Below are positions 35,548 to 44,655 of a DNA stretch of 64,000 nt, in pieces. Below the pieces are notes generated by a model. It searched no databases, was not told where the DNA came from, and saw only the letters and a list, made by a program, of their open reading frames with translations. The stretch's first letter is position 1. Each line of letters begins with the position of its first letter. Source of the stretch: Alteribacillus persepolensis (GTDB lineage Bacteria; Bacillota; Bacilli; Bacillales; Marinococcaceae); the NCBI RefSeq assembly GCF_900099605.1, contig NZ_FNDK01000007.1, positions 1-64,000 of the forward strand, read 5' to 3'. Both the position numbers and the translations under genes were made by a program.

Positions 35548-35606
35548 AAAATGCCCTCTAAAAAATCGCCTGCGTATAAGGAGGCGATTTTTTAAGAGGG
35601 CATTTT
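35548..35606. terminator. Bidirectional terminator with a 24-bp stem
   Basis: AAAATGCCCTCTAAAAAATCGCC pairs with GGCGATTTTTTAAGAGGGCATTTT. It contains the lemA stop codon and last codons. Confidence 0.92.
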
Positions 35607-36146
35607 AATGGAACGGTTTTGTTTGCCTGACATATTAATCGTATTTCTTTTATAGAAATTATGGATGTTGGCAACAAAGCGAGTGGGTGGAGATTGTATT
35701 TTGGTGTTGTATTTATCGACAGTATTGTTATACATTTTTACGGCTTTTTGGATTTTGGCGTCTGTTTCATTCACTTTTTTTTCAAGAGAGCGAAAAGCTT
35801 GGTCTTTTCGTAATTCTGGAATTTCATCTAACGATAAAATGTGCTCTAATGCTTCGGAAAGCTCTTGATTAATGTCTAGCTGATGATGACGGTTGTCGTT
35901 AGGGGAAGCCAGCTGACTCCGTAATTCTACAATTCTTTCTAAGGTTTGCTGTTCATAGCGGACGTGCGGCTGCACAATATCAATAAACGAAGGGATTATT
36001 TCCATTCTCTGCTGCAATTGTGCATCAATCTCTGCCCACGATTCTTCGACCCAATTCAAATATTTTATTAATGAGTTGTATCCAATTATCCAGCTAACGA
36101 TAGCGATAATGATAACAATGCCGAGAATAGCGCCAAAAAGGGTCAA
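35592..36146 (-). CDS. lemA: LemA family protein
   Basis: A membrane-anchored helical protein of 184 residues; the function of the LemA family is unknown. An N-terminal helix (about 4-23) is followed by coiled-coil helices, with the family stretches NWVEESWAEIDAQLQQRMEIIP and YNNTVDKYNTKIQSPP. The start is taken as TTG 36146 because AAAGGAGG lies ten bases upstream; the ORF reaches 36194. The last codons and stop lie inside the terminator hairpin shared with the LOG gene. The tail after HNFYKRNT is unusual and probably follows from that overlap. Confidence 0.88.
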   Translation of the reverse strand: MTLFGAILGIVIIIAIVSWIIGYNSLIKYLNWVEESWAEIDAQLQQRMEIIPSFIDIVQPHVRYEQQTLERIVELRSQLASPNDNRHHQLDINQELSEALEHILSLDEIPELRKDQAFRSLEKKVNETDAKIQKAVKMYNNTVDKYNTKIQSPPTRFVANIHNFYKRNTINMSGKQNRSIKMPS

Positions 36147-36272
36147 GTCAATAAAACCTCCTTTACGGCTAAAGCCTTTAACAAAATGTGCCAACTACAC
36201 AATACATTATCATACAATCAGTATAGCACGTTTTCATCATATCTATCATTCTTTAACAAGAATTGGTGATGA

Positions 36273-36300
36273 AATATATGTTTAAGAACATACATATAAA
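36273..36300 (+). promoter_or_regulatory. Possible sigma-E promoter of the acyl-CoA operon
   Basis: AATATAT (36273-36279) and CATATAAA (36293-36300) are 13 bases apart, as in sigma-E promoters; the related B. subtilis yng operon is a sigma-E target as I recall it. A weak match. Confidence 0.3.
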
Positions 36301-36373
36301 CATACGCGTTATAAAAAAGAAAGGAAAGACTTGATGCAGTGTGTGATTGTACAAAGGGGGTTTGAAGAGACAT

Positions 36374-37522
36374 ATGGATTTTGAGTTAACGAACGAACAG
36401 CAAATAACAAAAAGCATGGTAAAAGAGTTTGCAGAGCAAGAAATTGCACCAAAGGCTATAGAGGTCGATAGAAATGCGCGGTTTCCTATAGAGACATTTC
36501 AAAAAATGGGAGAACTTGGGCTGTTGGGTATTCCGTTCCCCGAAAAATACGGAGGGGCAGGCGGCGACACTATAACATATGCGCTTTGTGTAGAAGAAAT
36601 AGGAAAAGCTTGTGCAAGCACAGGTCTTAGTTATGCTGCAGCGGTATCATTGGGGGCAAGTCCCATTTATCAGTTTGGGACGGAAAAACAAAAACAACAG
36701 TACTTGATGCCGCTTGCTTCAGGCAAAACCCTGGGATCATTTGGTTTAACAGAACCTAATGCTGGTTCAGATGCAGGAGGTACGCAGACAAAGGCAAGAG
36801 AAGAAAAAGATGGTTATGTTATTAACGGTGAAAAATGCTGGATTACCAATGCACAATATGCCAGTACGGTTATTGTGACAGCGGTAACTGGTAAAACAAC
36901 GTCTGGAAAAAATATCATTTCTGCATTTATTGTACCAACAGATACGAAAGGTTTTAAGATTACCAGTCCTTATGAAAAAATGGGGGTTCGCGGATCAAAC
37001 ACGAGCGAGTTAATTTTAGAAGAAGTGAAAGTGCCAAAGGAAAATATACTTGGTGATCGACAAAAAGGATTTCAGCAATTTTTGCACACGTTAGACGGCG
37101 GAAGAATATCAATTGCTGCTCTTGCGGTAGGTATTGCCCAAAAAGCCTATGAGAAAGCACTTCATTATGCAAAATCAAGGAAGCAATTTGGGAATCCGAT
37201 TGCTTCATTTCAAGCGATTCAATTTAAGTTAGCAGATATGGCGATGGAAATTGAAGCAGCTCGTCAATTAGTGCTGAAAGCAGCCTGGTTAAAAGATAAC
37301 AGGAAACCATTTAAAAAGACGGCTTCTTTTGCAAAACTATTTGCCTCAGAAATGGCTACGAAAACGTGTAATCAAGCGCTGCAAATTCACGGAGGATACG
37401 GATATATGCGTGAATACGAAATAGAAAGAATGTTAAGAGATGCCAAACTATTAGAAATTGGAGAGGGGACATCTGAAATACAACGTCTTGTTATTGCCAG
37501 GGAAATTGGCTGCTTGGAATAA
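36374..37522 (+). CDS. Acyl-CoA dehydrogenase (YngJ-like, isovaleryl-CoA type)
   Basis: A flavoenzyme of 382 residues that introduces the alpha-beta double bond into acyl-CoA. FAD/substrate motifs are present: GSFGLTEPNAGSDAGG (about 126-141), KCWITNA, and the C-terminal QIHGGYGYMREYEIERMLRDAKLLEIGEGTSE signature. Operon partners are the subunits of a methylcrotonyl-CoA-type carboxylase and HMG-CoA lyase, so isovaleryl-CoA from leucine is the likely substrate. ATG 36374 matches family N-termini (MDFELT); AAAGGGGG lies about 12 bases upstream, rather far. Confidence 0.92.
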   Translation: MDFELTNEQQITKSMVKEFAEQEIAPKAIEVDRNARFPIETFQKMGELGLLGIPFPEKYGGAGGDTITYALCVEEIGKACASTGLSYAAAVSLGASPIYQFGTEKQKQQYLMPLASGKTLGSFGLTEPNAGSDAGGTQTKAREEKDGYVINGEKCWITNAQYASTVIVTAVTGKTTSGKNIISAFIVPTDTKGFKITSPYEKMGVRGSNTSELILEEVKVPKENILGDRQKGFQQFLHTLDGGRISIAALAVGIAQKAYEKALHYAKSRKQFGNPIASFQAIQFKLADMAMEIEAARQLVLKAAWLKDNRKPFKKTASFAKLFASEMATKTCNQALQIHGGYGYMREYEIERMLRDAKLLEIGEGTSEIQRLVIAREIGCLE

Positions 37523-37567
37523 AGCAGACAGAAGTATCATTATGTTGTTAACAAGGGGGAAGACCAC

Positions 37568-38932
37568 TTGTTTGGAAAGATTCTTATTGCTAATAGAGGC
37601 GAGGTTGCATGTAGAATTGTACGAGCTTGTGAAGAGTTAGGGATCATGTCTGCAGCTGTATATTCGAAGGCAGATGCTGATGCAGAACACGTTCGAAGAG
37701 CGGACGAAGCATATCCGATTGGTCCATCACCTGTAAAAGACAGTTATCTCAACATGGAATCGATTTTGCAAGCAGCCAAAGATGCAGGATGTGACGCGAT
37801 TCATCCAGGTTATGGGTTTTTGTCTGAAAATGCAGACTTTGCAAGGCGCTGCGAGGTGGAAGGGATTACGTTTATTGGACCTTCAGCAGAAGTCATTCGT
37901 CTTATGGGAGATAAAATCAGAGCCAAAAACACGATGAAACAAGCAGGTGTACCGATTATTCCAGGTACAACAGCTGCGGTTGCGGATGTGGCATCTGCTA
38001 AACATTTTGCCAAAAACTATGGTTATCCCCTGATGGTAAAAGCATCAGCCGGCGGCGGCGGTATTGGCATGGAGCAAGTCAATAATGAGCGTGAATTAGA
38101 AAAAGCGATGGAAGGGAACAAAAGCCGGGCGAAGGCATACTTTGGCGATGATACCCTGTATATCGAAAAGAAAATAGAACGTGCCAAACACATTGAAGTA
38201 CAAGTGGTAAGTGATGCACGTGGGAAGATAATCCATCTCGGGGAAAGAGAATGCTCGATTCAACGGCGCCATCAAAAAGTTATCGAGGAAAGTCCATCTT
38301 CGTTTCTTGATGAGAAAACGCGTCAAAAAATGGGAGAAACAGCAGTACGAGCGGCAGCATATATCGGATATGAAAATGCGGGAACGTTAGAGTTTTTAGT
38401 AGATGAGCATCAAAACTTTTATTTTCTCGAAATGAATACACGACTGCAAGTGGAACATCCAGTGACAGAAGAAGCGGTAGGAGTAGATATTGTCCAGTGG
38501 CAGATTCGCATTGCTGCCGGGGAAGCGCTCTCGATATCACAATCGGATGTTGCACCCAGGTCTCATGCGATAGAAGCACGTATTTATGCGGAAGACCCTG
38601 TGCGGTTTTTTCCGTCACCGGGCACTATTACCCACCTGTCATTACCTAAAGCAGCACATATCCGTCATGAATGCGGAGTGAGGGAAGGGTCGGTGGTTAC
38701 ACCTTTTTATGATCCACTGCTGGCAAAAATCATCGCCGTTGGAAAAAATAGAAAAGAATGTATCAGCCGCCTCATCCAAGCGCTCCGCCACTATAAAATA
38801 GAAGGAATTAAGACTAATATTCCAATGATTATGCAAGTGCTTTCTCACGATGTGTTTATAAGCGGTCAAGCAGATATAACGTTTGTGAACAATATGCTGG
38901 CTGAGTGTGATAACGAAAAAGGGAGGAAGTAA
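37568..38932 (+). CDS. Biotin carboxylase subunit of an acyl-CoA carboxylase (YngH-like)
   Basis: An ATP-grasp enzyme of 454 residues that carboxylates carrier-bound biotin. It has the start IANRGEVACRIVRA, the ATP loop KASAGGGGIGM (about 158-168), and EMNTRLQVEHPVTE (about 287-300) with catalytic residues. The start is TTG at 37568 after AAGGGGGA. It is followed after one base by its biotin carrier gene. The operon context points to 3-methylcrotonyl-CoA carboxylase, not to the housekeeping acetyl-CoA carboxylase. Confidence 0.93.
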   Translation: MFGKILIANRGEVACRIVRACEELGIMSAAVYSKADADAEHVRRADEAYPIGPSPVKDSYLNMESILQAAKDAGCDAIHPGYGFLSENADFARRCEVEGITFIGPSAEVIRLMGDKIRAKNTMKQAGVPIIPGTTAAVADVASAKHFAKNYGYPLMVKASAGGGGIGMEQVNNERELEKAMEGNKSRAKAYFGDDTLYIEKKIERAKHIEVQVVSDARGKIIHLGERECSIQRRHQKVIEESPSSFLDEKTRQKMGETAVRAAAYIGYENAGTLEFLVDEHQNFYFLEMNTRLQVEHPVTEEAVGVDIVQWQIRIAAGEALSISQSDVAPRSHAIEARIYAEDPVRFFPSPGTITHLSLPKAAHIRHECGVREGSVVTPFYDPLLAKIIAVGKNRKECISRLIQALRHYKIEGIKTNIPMIMQVLSHDVFISGQADITFVNNMLAECDNEKGRK

Positions 38933-38933
38933 T

Positions 38934-39146
38934 ATGAATGTTATTTCGGCGGCAATGGCAGGTAGTGTGTGGAAAATACTGGTGAAACCAGGTGATAACC
39001 TCGCGGAAGGCCAAGAAGTGGCTATTCTTGAGTCCATGAAAATGGAAATACCGATCACGGCAGAAAAGAATGGAAAAATAAAAGCTGTCTTAAAACAAGA
39101 GGGCGACTTTGTGAATGAAGGAGATGCATTGTTTGAATTGGAATAA
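38934..39146 (+). CDS. Biotin/lipoyl carrier protein (YngHB-like)
   Basis: A 70-residue stand-alone biotin carrier. The biotinylated Lys is in ESMKME near position 36. The domain is complete and minimal, without the Pro/Ala-rich linker of AccB. GGGAGG lies upstream, and the gene begins one base after the biotin carboxylase stop, so the two subunits are translationally coupled. Confidence 0.93.
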   Translation: MNVISAAMAGSVWKILVKPGDNLAEGQEVAILESMKMEIPITAEKNGKIKAVLKQEGDFVNEGDALFELE

Positions 39147-39158
39147 AGAGGGAGAAAA

Positions 39159-40085
39159 ATGATGGAGCTGCCGAAACAAATCACCATAAAGGAAGTCGGA
39201 CCGCGTGATGGCCTGCAGAATGAAGACGCATTCATCCCTACAAGCCAAAAAATCAAATGGATTCATCATCTGGCTGAAAGCGGACTGAAGCATGTTGAAG
39301 TCACATCGTTTGTACACCCTAAAAAAATTCCGGCATTAAAAGATGCTGATGAATTAACACGTCAATTGCCAAAAAAACCAGGTGTGACATATTCAGCTTT
39401 AGTTCCTAATCTCAAAGGATTAGAAAGAGCGGTGGCATGTGGTGTCAGCGAAATAGCAGTGTTTATGTCTGCTTCTGAAACGCACAATAAAGCAAATATA
39501 AATAAGAGCATAAAGGAAACACTGCCGATTTTGCGCCAAACTGTAAAAGAAGCGAACCGTCAGCAAATACAAGTAAGAGGGTATATATCTACTGCTTTTT
39601 TTTGTCCATATGAAGGACATATTGAGGCCAAAGCCGTCCAGATGTTAAGTGAAACGCTATTGGAAATGGGCATCTATGAAGTTTCGGTTGGAGATACAGT
39701 TGGAACGGCATCGCCTTTACACGTAGAAGAGACACTGGAATGTTTGTTAAAGCGAATTCCTAGAAACCGTTTAGCGATGCACTTTCATGATACAAGAGGC
39801 ATGGCGCTTAGTAACACGCTAAAAGCGTTAGAGATGGGGATAACCACGTTCGACAGCTCATGCGGCGGATTAGGAGGCTGCCCTTATGCACCGGGAGCAC
39901 AAGGAAATACAGCGACAGAAGACCTTTTGTATATGTGCCACCAAATGGGTATCCACACGGGCATATCAGACGAGAAACTGCTGCAGCAAGCGCTTTATAT
40001 AGAAAAAAACATCGGCCGCTCACTGCCAAGCAAGGCGTTACAAGTGTGGAAACAAAACATGGCAAAGAAAGGGAGGGGAAACTAG
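39159..40085 (+). CDS. Hydroxymethylglutaryl-CoA lyase (YngG-like)
   Basis: This TIM-barrel enzyme cleaves HMG-CoA into acetyl-CoA and acetoacetate, the last step of leucine breakdown. It has 308 residues. The N-terminal EVGPRDGLQNE, the metal histidines in HFHDTRGMAL, and the catalytic cysteine in GLGGCPYAPGAQGN are present. Either of two adjacent ATGs may start it. It is followed directly by the carboxyltransferase gene. Confidence 0.94.
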   Translation: MMELPKQITIKEVGPRDGLQNEDAFIPTSQKIKWIHHLAESGLKHVEVTSFVHPKKIPALKDADELTRQLPKKPGVTYSALVPNLKGLERAVACGVSEIAVFMSASETHNKANINKSIKETLPILRQTVKEANRQQIQVRGYISTAFFCPYEGHIEAKAVQMLSETLLEMGIYEVSVGDTVGTASPLHVEETLECLLKRIPRNRLAMHFHDTRGMALSNTLKALEMGITTFDSSCGGLGGCPYAPGAQGNTATEDLLYMCHQMGIHTGISDEKLLQQALYIEKNIGRSLPSKALQVWKQNMAKKGRGN

Positions 40086-41615
40086 ATGACCGAAGAGAAT
40101 TTTTATGAACAGCTTGTAGACAAAATAGAGAAAGGCGGAGATTCAAAATACCATCAACAAAATGCGCAAAAAGGAAAATATTTTGTGCGAGAGCGGCTTG
40201 AGCTGTTATTAGATGATGGCATTGTCTATGAAGAAGGAAAATTTGCCAATCATCTAGAACAAGGATTTGCTGCAGATGGAGTTATTACCGGAACGGGGAA
40301 AGTAGACGGCCGCTGGATCTGTTTTATGGCGAACGATTCCACCGTAAAAGCTGGATCTTGGGGGAAAAGAACAGTAGAAAAAATCATTCGCATTCAAGAA
40401 AAAGCTGATAAGCTCTCCCTCCCGCTCTTATATTTAGTTGATTCCGCTGGAGCGCGTATTACTGATCAAGTGGAAATGTTTCCAGGCAGGCGTGGCGCCG
40501 GCAGAATTTTTTATAATCAAGTGAAACTTTCCGGAAAAATTCCACAAATCTGCATTTTGTTTGGCCCTTCAGCGGCTGGCGGCGCGTACATCCCTGCGTT
40601 TTGTGACAGCGTCATTATGGTGGAAGGAAATGCTTCTATGTATCTTGGCTCACCGCGAATGGCAGAGATGGTTATTGGTGAGAAAGTATCGTTAGAAGAA
40701 ATGGGTGGAGCAAAGATGCATTGCTCTGTCTCCGGTTGTGGTGACATTCTGGCGTCAAATGAAAAAGAAGCGATCGCTTTTGCTCGTAAATATTTATCGT
40801 ACTTTCCTGCAAGTTATGAACACAAAACAGAAATAGTTGCCGCACAGCCTGCCAATCCGCCTTCTAAACCGCTCCAAGACATTATTCCAACGCAGCAAAA
40901 CACTCCCTTTAATATGATGCAATGTATTGAACACATTATAGATAAAAACAGCTTTTTTGAGATGAAAAAGGAGTTTGCACCAGAGATTATTACCGGATTT
41001 GCCCGCTTGAATGGAGAAGCCATTGGCATTGTAGCAAATCAACCTATGCAAAAAGGCGGGGTGTTATTTCACGATTCGGCCGACAAAGCCGCAAGGTTTA
41101 TTACATTATGTGATGCTTATCATTTGCCATTATTGTTTTTAGCAGATGTTCCTGGATTTATGATTGGAACAAAAGTAGAAAAAATGGGTATTATCCGTCA
41201 CGGAGCGAAAATGATTGCTGCAATGTCCGAAGCGACGGTGCCAAAAATATCAGTCGTTGTTCGAAAAGCATATGGTGCAGGTTTATATGCCATGGCAGGT
41301 CCAGCTTTTGAACCGGATTGTACATTAGCTCTACCGAGTGCACAAATAGCTGTAATGGGGCCTGAAGCAGCGGTTCAAGCGGTATATGCTAAGAAAATAG
41401 CTCAACTGCCTGAAGACAAACGTCATGATTTTATTAACGAAAAACGCCATGAATATCAAGAAAACATTAACATTTACAGGCTGGCCTCAGAGATGGTAGT
41501 GGATGATATTGTACAGCCGGCTATGCTGCGAACTATATTAATTCATCATTTTGAGAGCTATCGAAGCAAATATCAAGAGTTTTCCAGGCGCAAGCATGCG
41601 GTGTATCCTGTGTAA
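40086..41615 (+). CDS. Acyl-CoA carboxylase carboxyltransferase subunit (YngE-like)
   Basis: This crotonase-fold carboxyltransferase of 509 residues moves carboxyl from biotin to acyl-CoA. It holds fused N and C carboxyltransferase domains, with DSAGARITDQVEMFPGRRGAGRIF and the oxyanion loop GPSAAGGAYIPAFCD in the first half and FLADVPGFMIGTKVE and RKAYGAGLYAMAGPAF in the second. The layout fits methylcrotonyl-CoA carboxylase beta. It is the last gene of the operon. No clear hairpin terminator follows. Confidence 0.94.
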   Translation: MTEENFYEQLVDKIEKGGDSKYHQQNAQKGKYFVRERLELLLDDGIVYEEGKFANHLEQGFAADGVITGTGKVDGRWICFMANDSTVKAGSWGKRTVEKIIRIQEKADKLSLPLLYLVDSAGARITDQVEMFPGRRGAGRIFYNQVKLSGKIPQICILFGPSAAGGAYIPAFCDSVIMVEGNASMYLGSPRMAEMVIGEKVSLEEMGGAKMHCSVSGCGDILASNEKEAIAFARKYLSYFPASYEHKTEIVAAQPANPPSKPLQDIIPTQQNTPFNMMQCIEHIIDKNSFFEMKKEFAPEIITGFARLNGEAIGIVANQPMQKGGVLFHDSADKAARFITLCDAYHLPLLFLADVPGFMIGTKVEKMGIIRHGAKMIAAMSEATVPKISVVVRKAYGAGLYAMAGPAFEPDCTLALPSAQIAVMGPEAAVQAVYAKKIAQLPEDKRHDFINEKRHEYQENINIYRLASEMVVDDIVQPAMLRTILIHHFESYRSKYQEFSRRKHAVYPV

Positions 41616-41693
41616 TTTGCGTATTTGCCTGCGGCAAAATTAATTTTATTTTCCCTCCTCCTTCTTTTTCCTTAAATTTCTAGTTAATTTCTA

Positions 41694-41722
41694 GCATAGA
41701 GTTTGAAATTCGATACAAACTA
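41694..41722 (+). promoter_or_regulatory. Sigma-G-type promoter of the SASP gene
   Basis: GCATA (41694-41698) and CAAACTA (41716-41722) with 17 bases between them resemble the forespore sigma-G consensus, as expected for a SASP gene. Confidence 0.5.
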
Positions 41723-41751
41723 TGGGTACAAAGAGAGGAGGTGAACAGACA

Positions 41752-41955
41752 ATGGCAAACAACAACAGCTCTAACAACTTGGTAGTACCTGGAGTTTCTC
41801 AAGCTCTTGATCAAATGAAAGTTGAAATTGCTCAAGAATTTGGAGTACAACTTGGTGCTGATTCTACTTCCCGCTCTAACGGTTCTGTAGGGGGAGAAAT
41901 CACAAAGCGCCTTGTTCAAATGGCTGAACAACAAATGGGTGGTCAGCAGCAATAA
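41752..41955 (+). CDS. Small acid-soluble spore protein, alpha/beta type
   Basis: A 67-residue DNA-binding protein that coats and protects spore DNA. The germination-protease site region [11 protein letters not shown] and the DNA-binding block [21 protein letters not shown] are intact. The ribosome site GGAGGTGA is near perfect, suiting very high forespore expression. ATG 41752 is chosen over an in-frame upstream codon inside the leader. Its place before yheE and yheB matches sspB of B. subtilis. Confidence 0.97.
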   Translation: MANNNSSNNLVVPGVSQALDQMKVEIAQEFGVQLGADSTSRSNGSVGGEITKRLVQMAEQQMGGQQQ

Positions 41956-41969
41956 TTAAATAACATGGC

Positions 41970-42022
41970 TGAAGAGGCTGTCATAGAGGCGGTGGATGCC
42001 GCCGCCTTGGCAGTCTCCTCTT
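41970..42022 (+). terminator. Terminator of the SASP gene
   Basis: GAAGAGGCTGTC...GGCGG pairs with CCGCC...GGCAGTCTCCTC with internal mismatches. The T tract is short. Confidence 0.6.
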
Positions 42023-42042
42023 TGTGTGTAAAAAAAGCGTGC

Positions 42043-42068
42043 AAAAAAAGCCTGGAAATCATCCAGGC
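42043..42068 (-). terminator. Terminator of the 56-residue gene
   Basis: On the minus strand GCCTGG / CCAGGC with loop ATGATTT and seven T. Confidence 0.88.
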
Positions 42069-42078
42069 AGCTAATAGT

Positions 42079-42249
42079 TTAATTATGAGAAGGAGGCTCT
42101 TCTTTATCAAGGTCTCTTGCCTGATCCAGTTGATTGTGTTTACTGTATTTTGAATGAATGGTGCCGCCAGCTAATCCTTCGTTAATCATACGGTCTACAT
42201 CCATGCTGTAATTTTCTTTATCTGTTTGTCCTTTTTGTAGCTTATCCAT
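42079..42249 (-). CDS. Small protein, 56 residues (YozQ/DUF4025-like)
   Basis: A short, soluble, polar protein. The middle reads MDVDRMINEGLAGGTIHSKY, which I associate with the DUF4025/YozQ group of spore-formers; that match is from memory and is moderate. The gene is well supported: AGGAGGGGG with seven bases of spacing, a proper stop and its own terminator. It lies opposite to the SASP gene and in the same direction as yheE. Function unknown. Confidence 0.75.
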   Translation of the reverse strand: MDKLQKGQTDKENYSMDVDRMINEGLAGGTIHSKYSKHNQLDQARDLDKEEPPSHN

Positions 42250-42324
42250 TCAATATCCCCCTCCTTGCTATTAGCTTATCCCAGCTGTATGAGGACATAC
42301 CGAACAGATAATGGTAAGCAGTGG

Positions 42325-42552
42325 TTAAAGCGGCGGTGTGTGGTCTTCAAAAATATGGTACAAAACCAAATCATGTATTTGCTCTGTAATGACTTCCTGT
42401 GCATCAGAGGGCGGTTTTTGTGTTTGCCATTGAATCGAACCATCTTTATAGTAAATTGCTTTGTAATGAACGCCGCGAAAATAAAAAGAAATGTACCATT
42501 CTTTGTTTAACCAGTTGTTTTTTCTTTCCCGCCATTGAAAGTGAGATATCAT
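42325..42552 (-). CDS. yheE: YheE family protein (DUF5342)
   Basis: A 75-residue soluble protein of unknown function, starting MISHFQWRERKNNWLNKEWYIS with a tryptophan- and tyrosine-rich beta-strand pattern. It looks like YheE, whose gene sits next to sspB in B. subtilis, as here. Two consecutive ATGs (42555 and 42552) follow GGAGG; the second has the better spacing. Confidence 0.75.
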   Translation of the reverse strand: MISHFQWRERKNNWLNKEWYISFYFRGVHYKAIYYKDGSIQWQTQKPPSDAQEVITEQIHDLVLYHIFEDHTPPL

Positions 42553-42690
42553 CATACATCCTCCGCATACAGAATCTTTTATTTATCTATCGTATCATAA
42601 ATATGATTTATACAGGGTGATGCTTGCCGAATAGACAAGCAATTGATAAAGTAAACATGGTATCTGCATCAAGGATAAAGGAGTTAAAAC

Positions 42691-43836
42691 ATGGAAAGTC
42701 TATGGCTTATGGTAGGTATGATATTACTCGGTGCTGTGATTGGCGGTGTAACGAATTCACTGGCAATAAAAATGTTGTTTCGGCCGTACAAGCCACTCTA
42801 TATAAGAAAATGGCAAATTCCGTTTACTCCGGGACTTATTCCTAAACGCAGAGGAGAAATGGCGGAGCAAATGGGGAAGATGGTTGTTAATCATTTATTA
42901 ACAGCTGAAGGGATTCAAAAGAAACTGCTGGAGACAACGTTTCGAAACAAAATGAGAGCGTGGCTGACAGATGAAGTAGCAACTGTGATGCACAGTTCCA
43001 ACAGCGTATCCGATTATTTGGGAGAAACGTGGGAGAGCGAGCATATTCGGCATGCTCTTCATAAAAAAACGGAAGAGATGATAAAAGACAAGCTGGATGC
43101 CTTCATCACCACGCACCAGCATAGCACATTACATGAAGTGCTGCCGCGGGAACTAACAGAAAAAGGTGATGAAATGGTCCCTGTGATGGCGCGTCATTTA
43201 ACACAAAAAGGGGCAGACTATTTTAAAGGTGACGATGGATACAAACAACTCCATGTTCTGTTAGAGAAGTTTTTGCAAGGAAAAGGCTCGATGTTAAACT
43301 TTTTAGGATCGATGTTTGGCAGTGATAAAATCATTGAGAAGTTACAGCCGGAAATTGTACGTTTTTTTGAAGATCCGGCATCAGAAGTATTCATACGCAG
43401 GTTTATTGCCGGGGAATGGGATAAAATAAAAAATAAACCACTTCATACAGTAGTATCTGCCGTAAATATTAATACAGATGTTGCCGCTAAAAAAGCAGCA
43501 GATGTGCTGAATCGTGAACTGCCGTTTTTTGAAAACCTCGAGCGGCCTTTGAAGGAATGGGCACCAGCTTATAAACAAAGTGTTCAAGAAGTGTGGATGC
43601 CAAAAGTGATGGAACAAATTAATATTTTTATTCAAGAAAGACTATATTCGTTATTTGAACAGTTAGCATTAGAAGAAGTAGTACGTGAACGAGTGGATGC
43701 TTTTTCAGTGGATAGGCTAGAAGATATAGTTCTTTCCATATCAAAACGTGAATTTACGATGATTACATATCTTGGCGCATTTTTAGGCGGGCTTGTTGGC
43801 TTGTTTCAAGGCACCGTTGTTATTCTTTTTTTCTAA
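42691..43836 (+). CDS. yheB: DUF445 membrane protein YheB
   Basis: A 381-residue protein of the DUF445 family. Hydrophobic helices at both ends (about 3-23 and 358-380) enclose a long helical soluble region. The conserved [20 protein letters not shown] and [20 protein letters not shown] stretches near the start identify the family. In B. subtilis it is a sporulation-expressed gene of unknown function. AAAGGAG lies before the ATG. yheA follows 78 bases later. Confidence 0.93.
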   Translation: MESLWLMVGMILLGAVIGGVTNSLAIKMLFRPYKPLYIRKWQIPFTPGLIPKRRGEMAEQMGKMVVNHLLTAEGIQKKLLETTFRNKMRAWLTDEVATVMHSSNSVSDYLGETWESEHIRHALHKKTEEMIKDKLDAFITTHQHSTLHEVLPRELTEKGDEMVPVMARHLTQKGADYFKGDDGYKQLHVLLEKFLQGKGSMLNFLGSMFGSDKIIEKLQPEIVRFFEDPASEVFIRRFIAGEWDKIKNKPLHTVVSAVNINTDVAAKKAADVLNRELPFFENLERPLKEWAPAYKQSVQEVWMPKVMEQINIFIQERLYSLFEQLALEEVVRERVDAFSVDRLEDIVLSISKREFTMITYLGAFLGGLVGLFQGTVVILFF

Positions 43837-43914
43837 AAATGGCGTATAAGGATGATTTGTAACGGTTATTCGTGTTATGCTCGGTAAAGATTGAAAAAAG
43901 GAGGACCTGACAAC

Positions 43915-44277
43915 ATGTCCAATATGTATGATAATGCTCGTGAGTTATCACAAGCATTGCGAAATAGTGATGAATTTCAAAATTTGAAAAGCTTGCATGA
44001 ACAAGTAGAAAATGATGAAGTAGCTAAAAGAATGCTCGATAACTTCCGTAACATTCAGTTAGACTTGCAGCAAAAGCAAATGCAAGGACAACAACCGACA
44101 GAAGAAGAAATTACACAAGCACAAAAGCAATTTGAAATGGTGCAGCAGCATGAAGTTATTTCTAAGCTAATGGAAGAAGAACAGCGGATGAGCACCATTA
44201 TCAGTGACTTAAATAAAATTATTACAGAACCTCTTGAAGATCTTTATGGTGTTCCTGAAGAAGGACAAGGACAATAG
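43915..44277 (+). CDS. yheA: YheA/YlbF family protein (UPF0342)
   Basis: A 120-residue all-helical protein of the YlbF/YmcA fold group. The family region NMYDNARELSQALRNSDEFQNLKSLHEQV (first 30 residues) and DLNKIITEPLEDLYG at the C-terminus are intact. Relatives modulate RNA turnover and sporulation/biofilm decisions; YheA itself is not assigned. ATG 43915 follows AAGGAGG. It ends at a strong terminator. Confidence 0.9.
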   Translation: MSNMYDNARELSQALRNSDEFQNLKSLHEQVENDEVAKRMLDNFRNIQLDLQQKQMQGQQPTEEEITQAQKQFEMVQQHEVISKLMEEEQRMSTIISDLNKIITEPLEDLYGVPEEGQGQ

Positions 44278-44285
44278 AGATGACT

Positions 44286-44323
44286 GCCCTGCAGCTTTTT
44301 CGCTGCAGGGCTTTTGTTATTTT
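44286..44323 (+). terminator. Terminator of yheA
   Basis: GCCCTGCAGC / GCTGCAGGGC with a TTTTTC loop and a T-rich tail. Confidence 0.9.
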
Positions 44324-44655
44324 AGACGTTTTGTAAAGGTTAGAGGTATCATCGCCTCTCTCTGTCTAGTTGACGGGCTTTTCCGATTCGCTCGCCGCGG
44401 CAAACTCTTTGGTTCAGCGGAAAGTATTATCGCAATATAGGTCTTCGGCGGTGTGGTGACTGCTGCGTTGCAAAACAAGGCATGTGTGTTCATAGTGGCA
44501 ATCCCTTCCGAAGTTCCTTTCCCCTTAACCGTTTTTCCTTTTTGGAGTGCTTACACTTGTCTAATGAGGTCTCGTTTTGTTCCTCCGTTCTAAAGCCAGC
44601 TCGTTTGACATAGGGTAAAGTAGAAAAGGATTGCGTTGAGGAGGGGAAGAACAAC
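44324..44655. other. Gene-free interval before the HAD gene
   Basis: A GC-rich central part (about 44350-44470) looks like decayed intergenic repeat without a clear match. No small gene or convincing promoter is seen. Confidence 0.4.

Noticed and set aside
38642-39256. 204-codon open frame antisense to the biotin carboxylase and carrier genes
   Set aside because: The sense strand encodes well-conserved enzymes; the antisense frame has no ribosome site and is a shadow.
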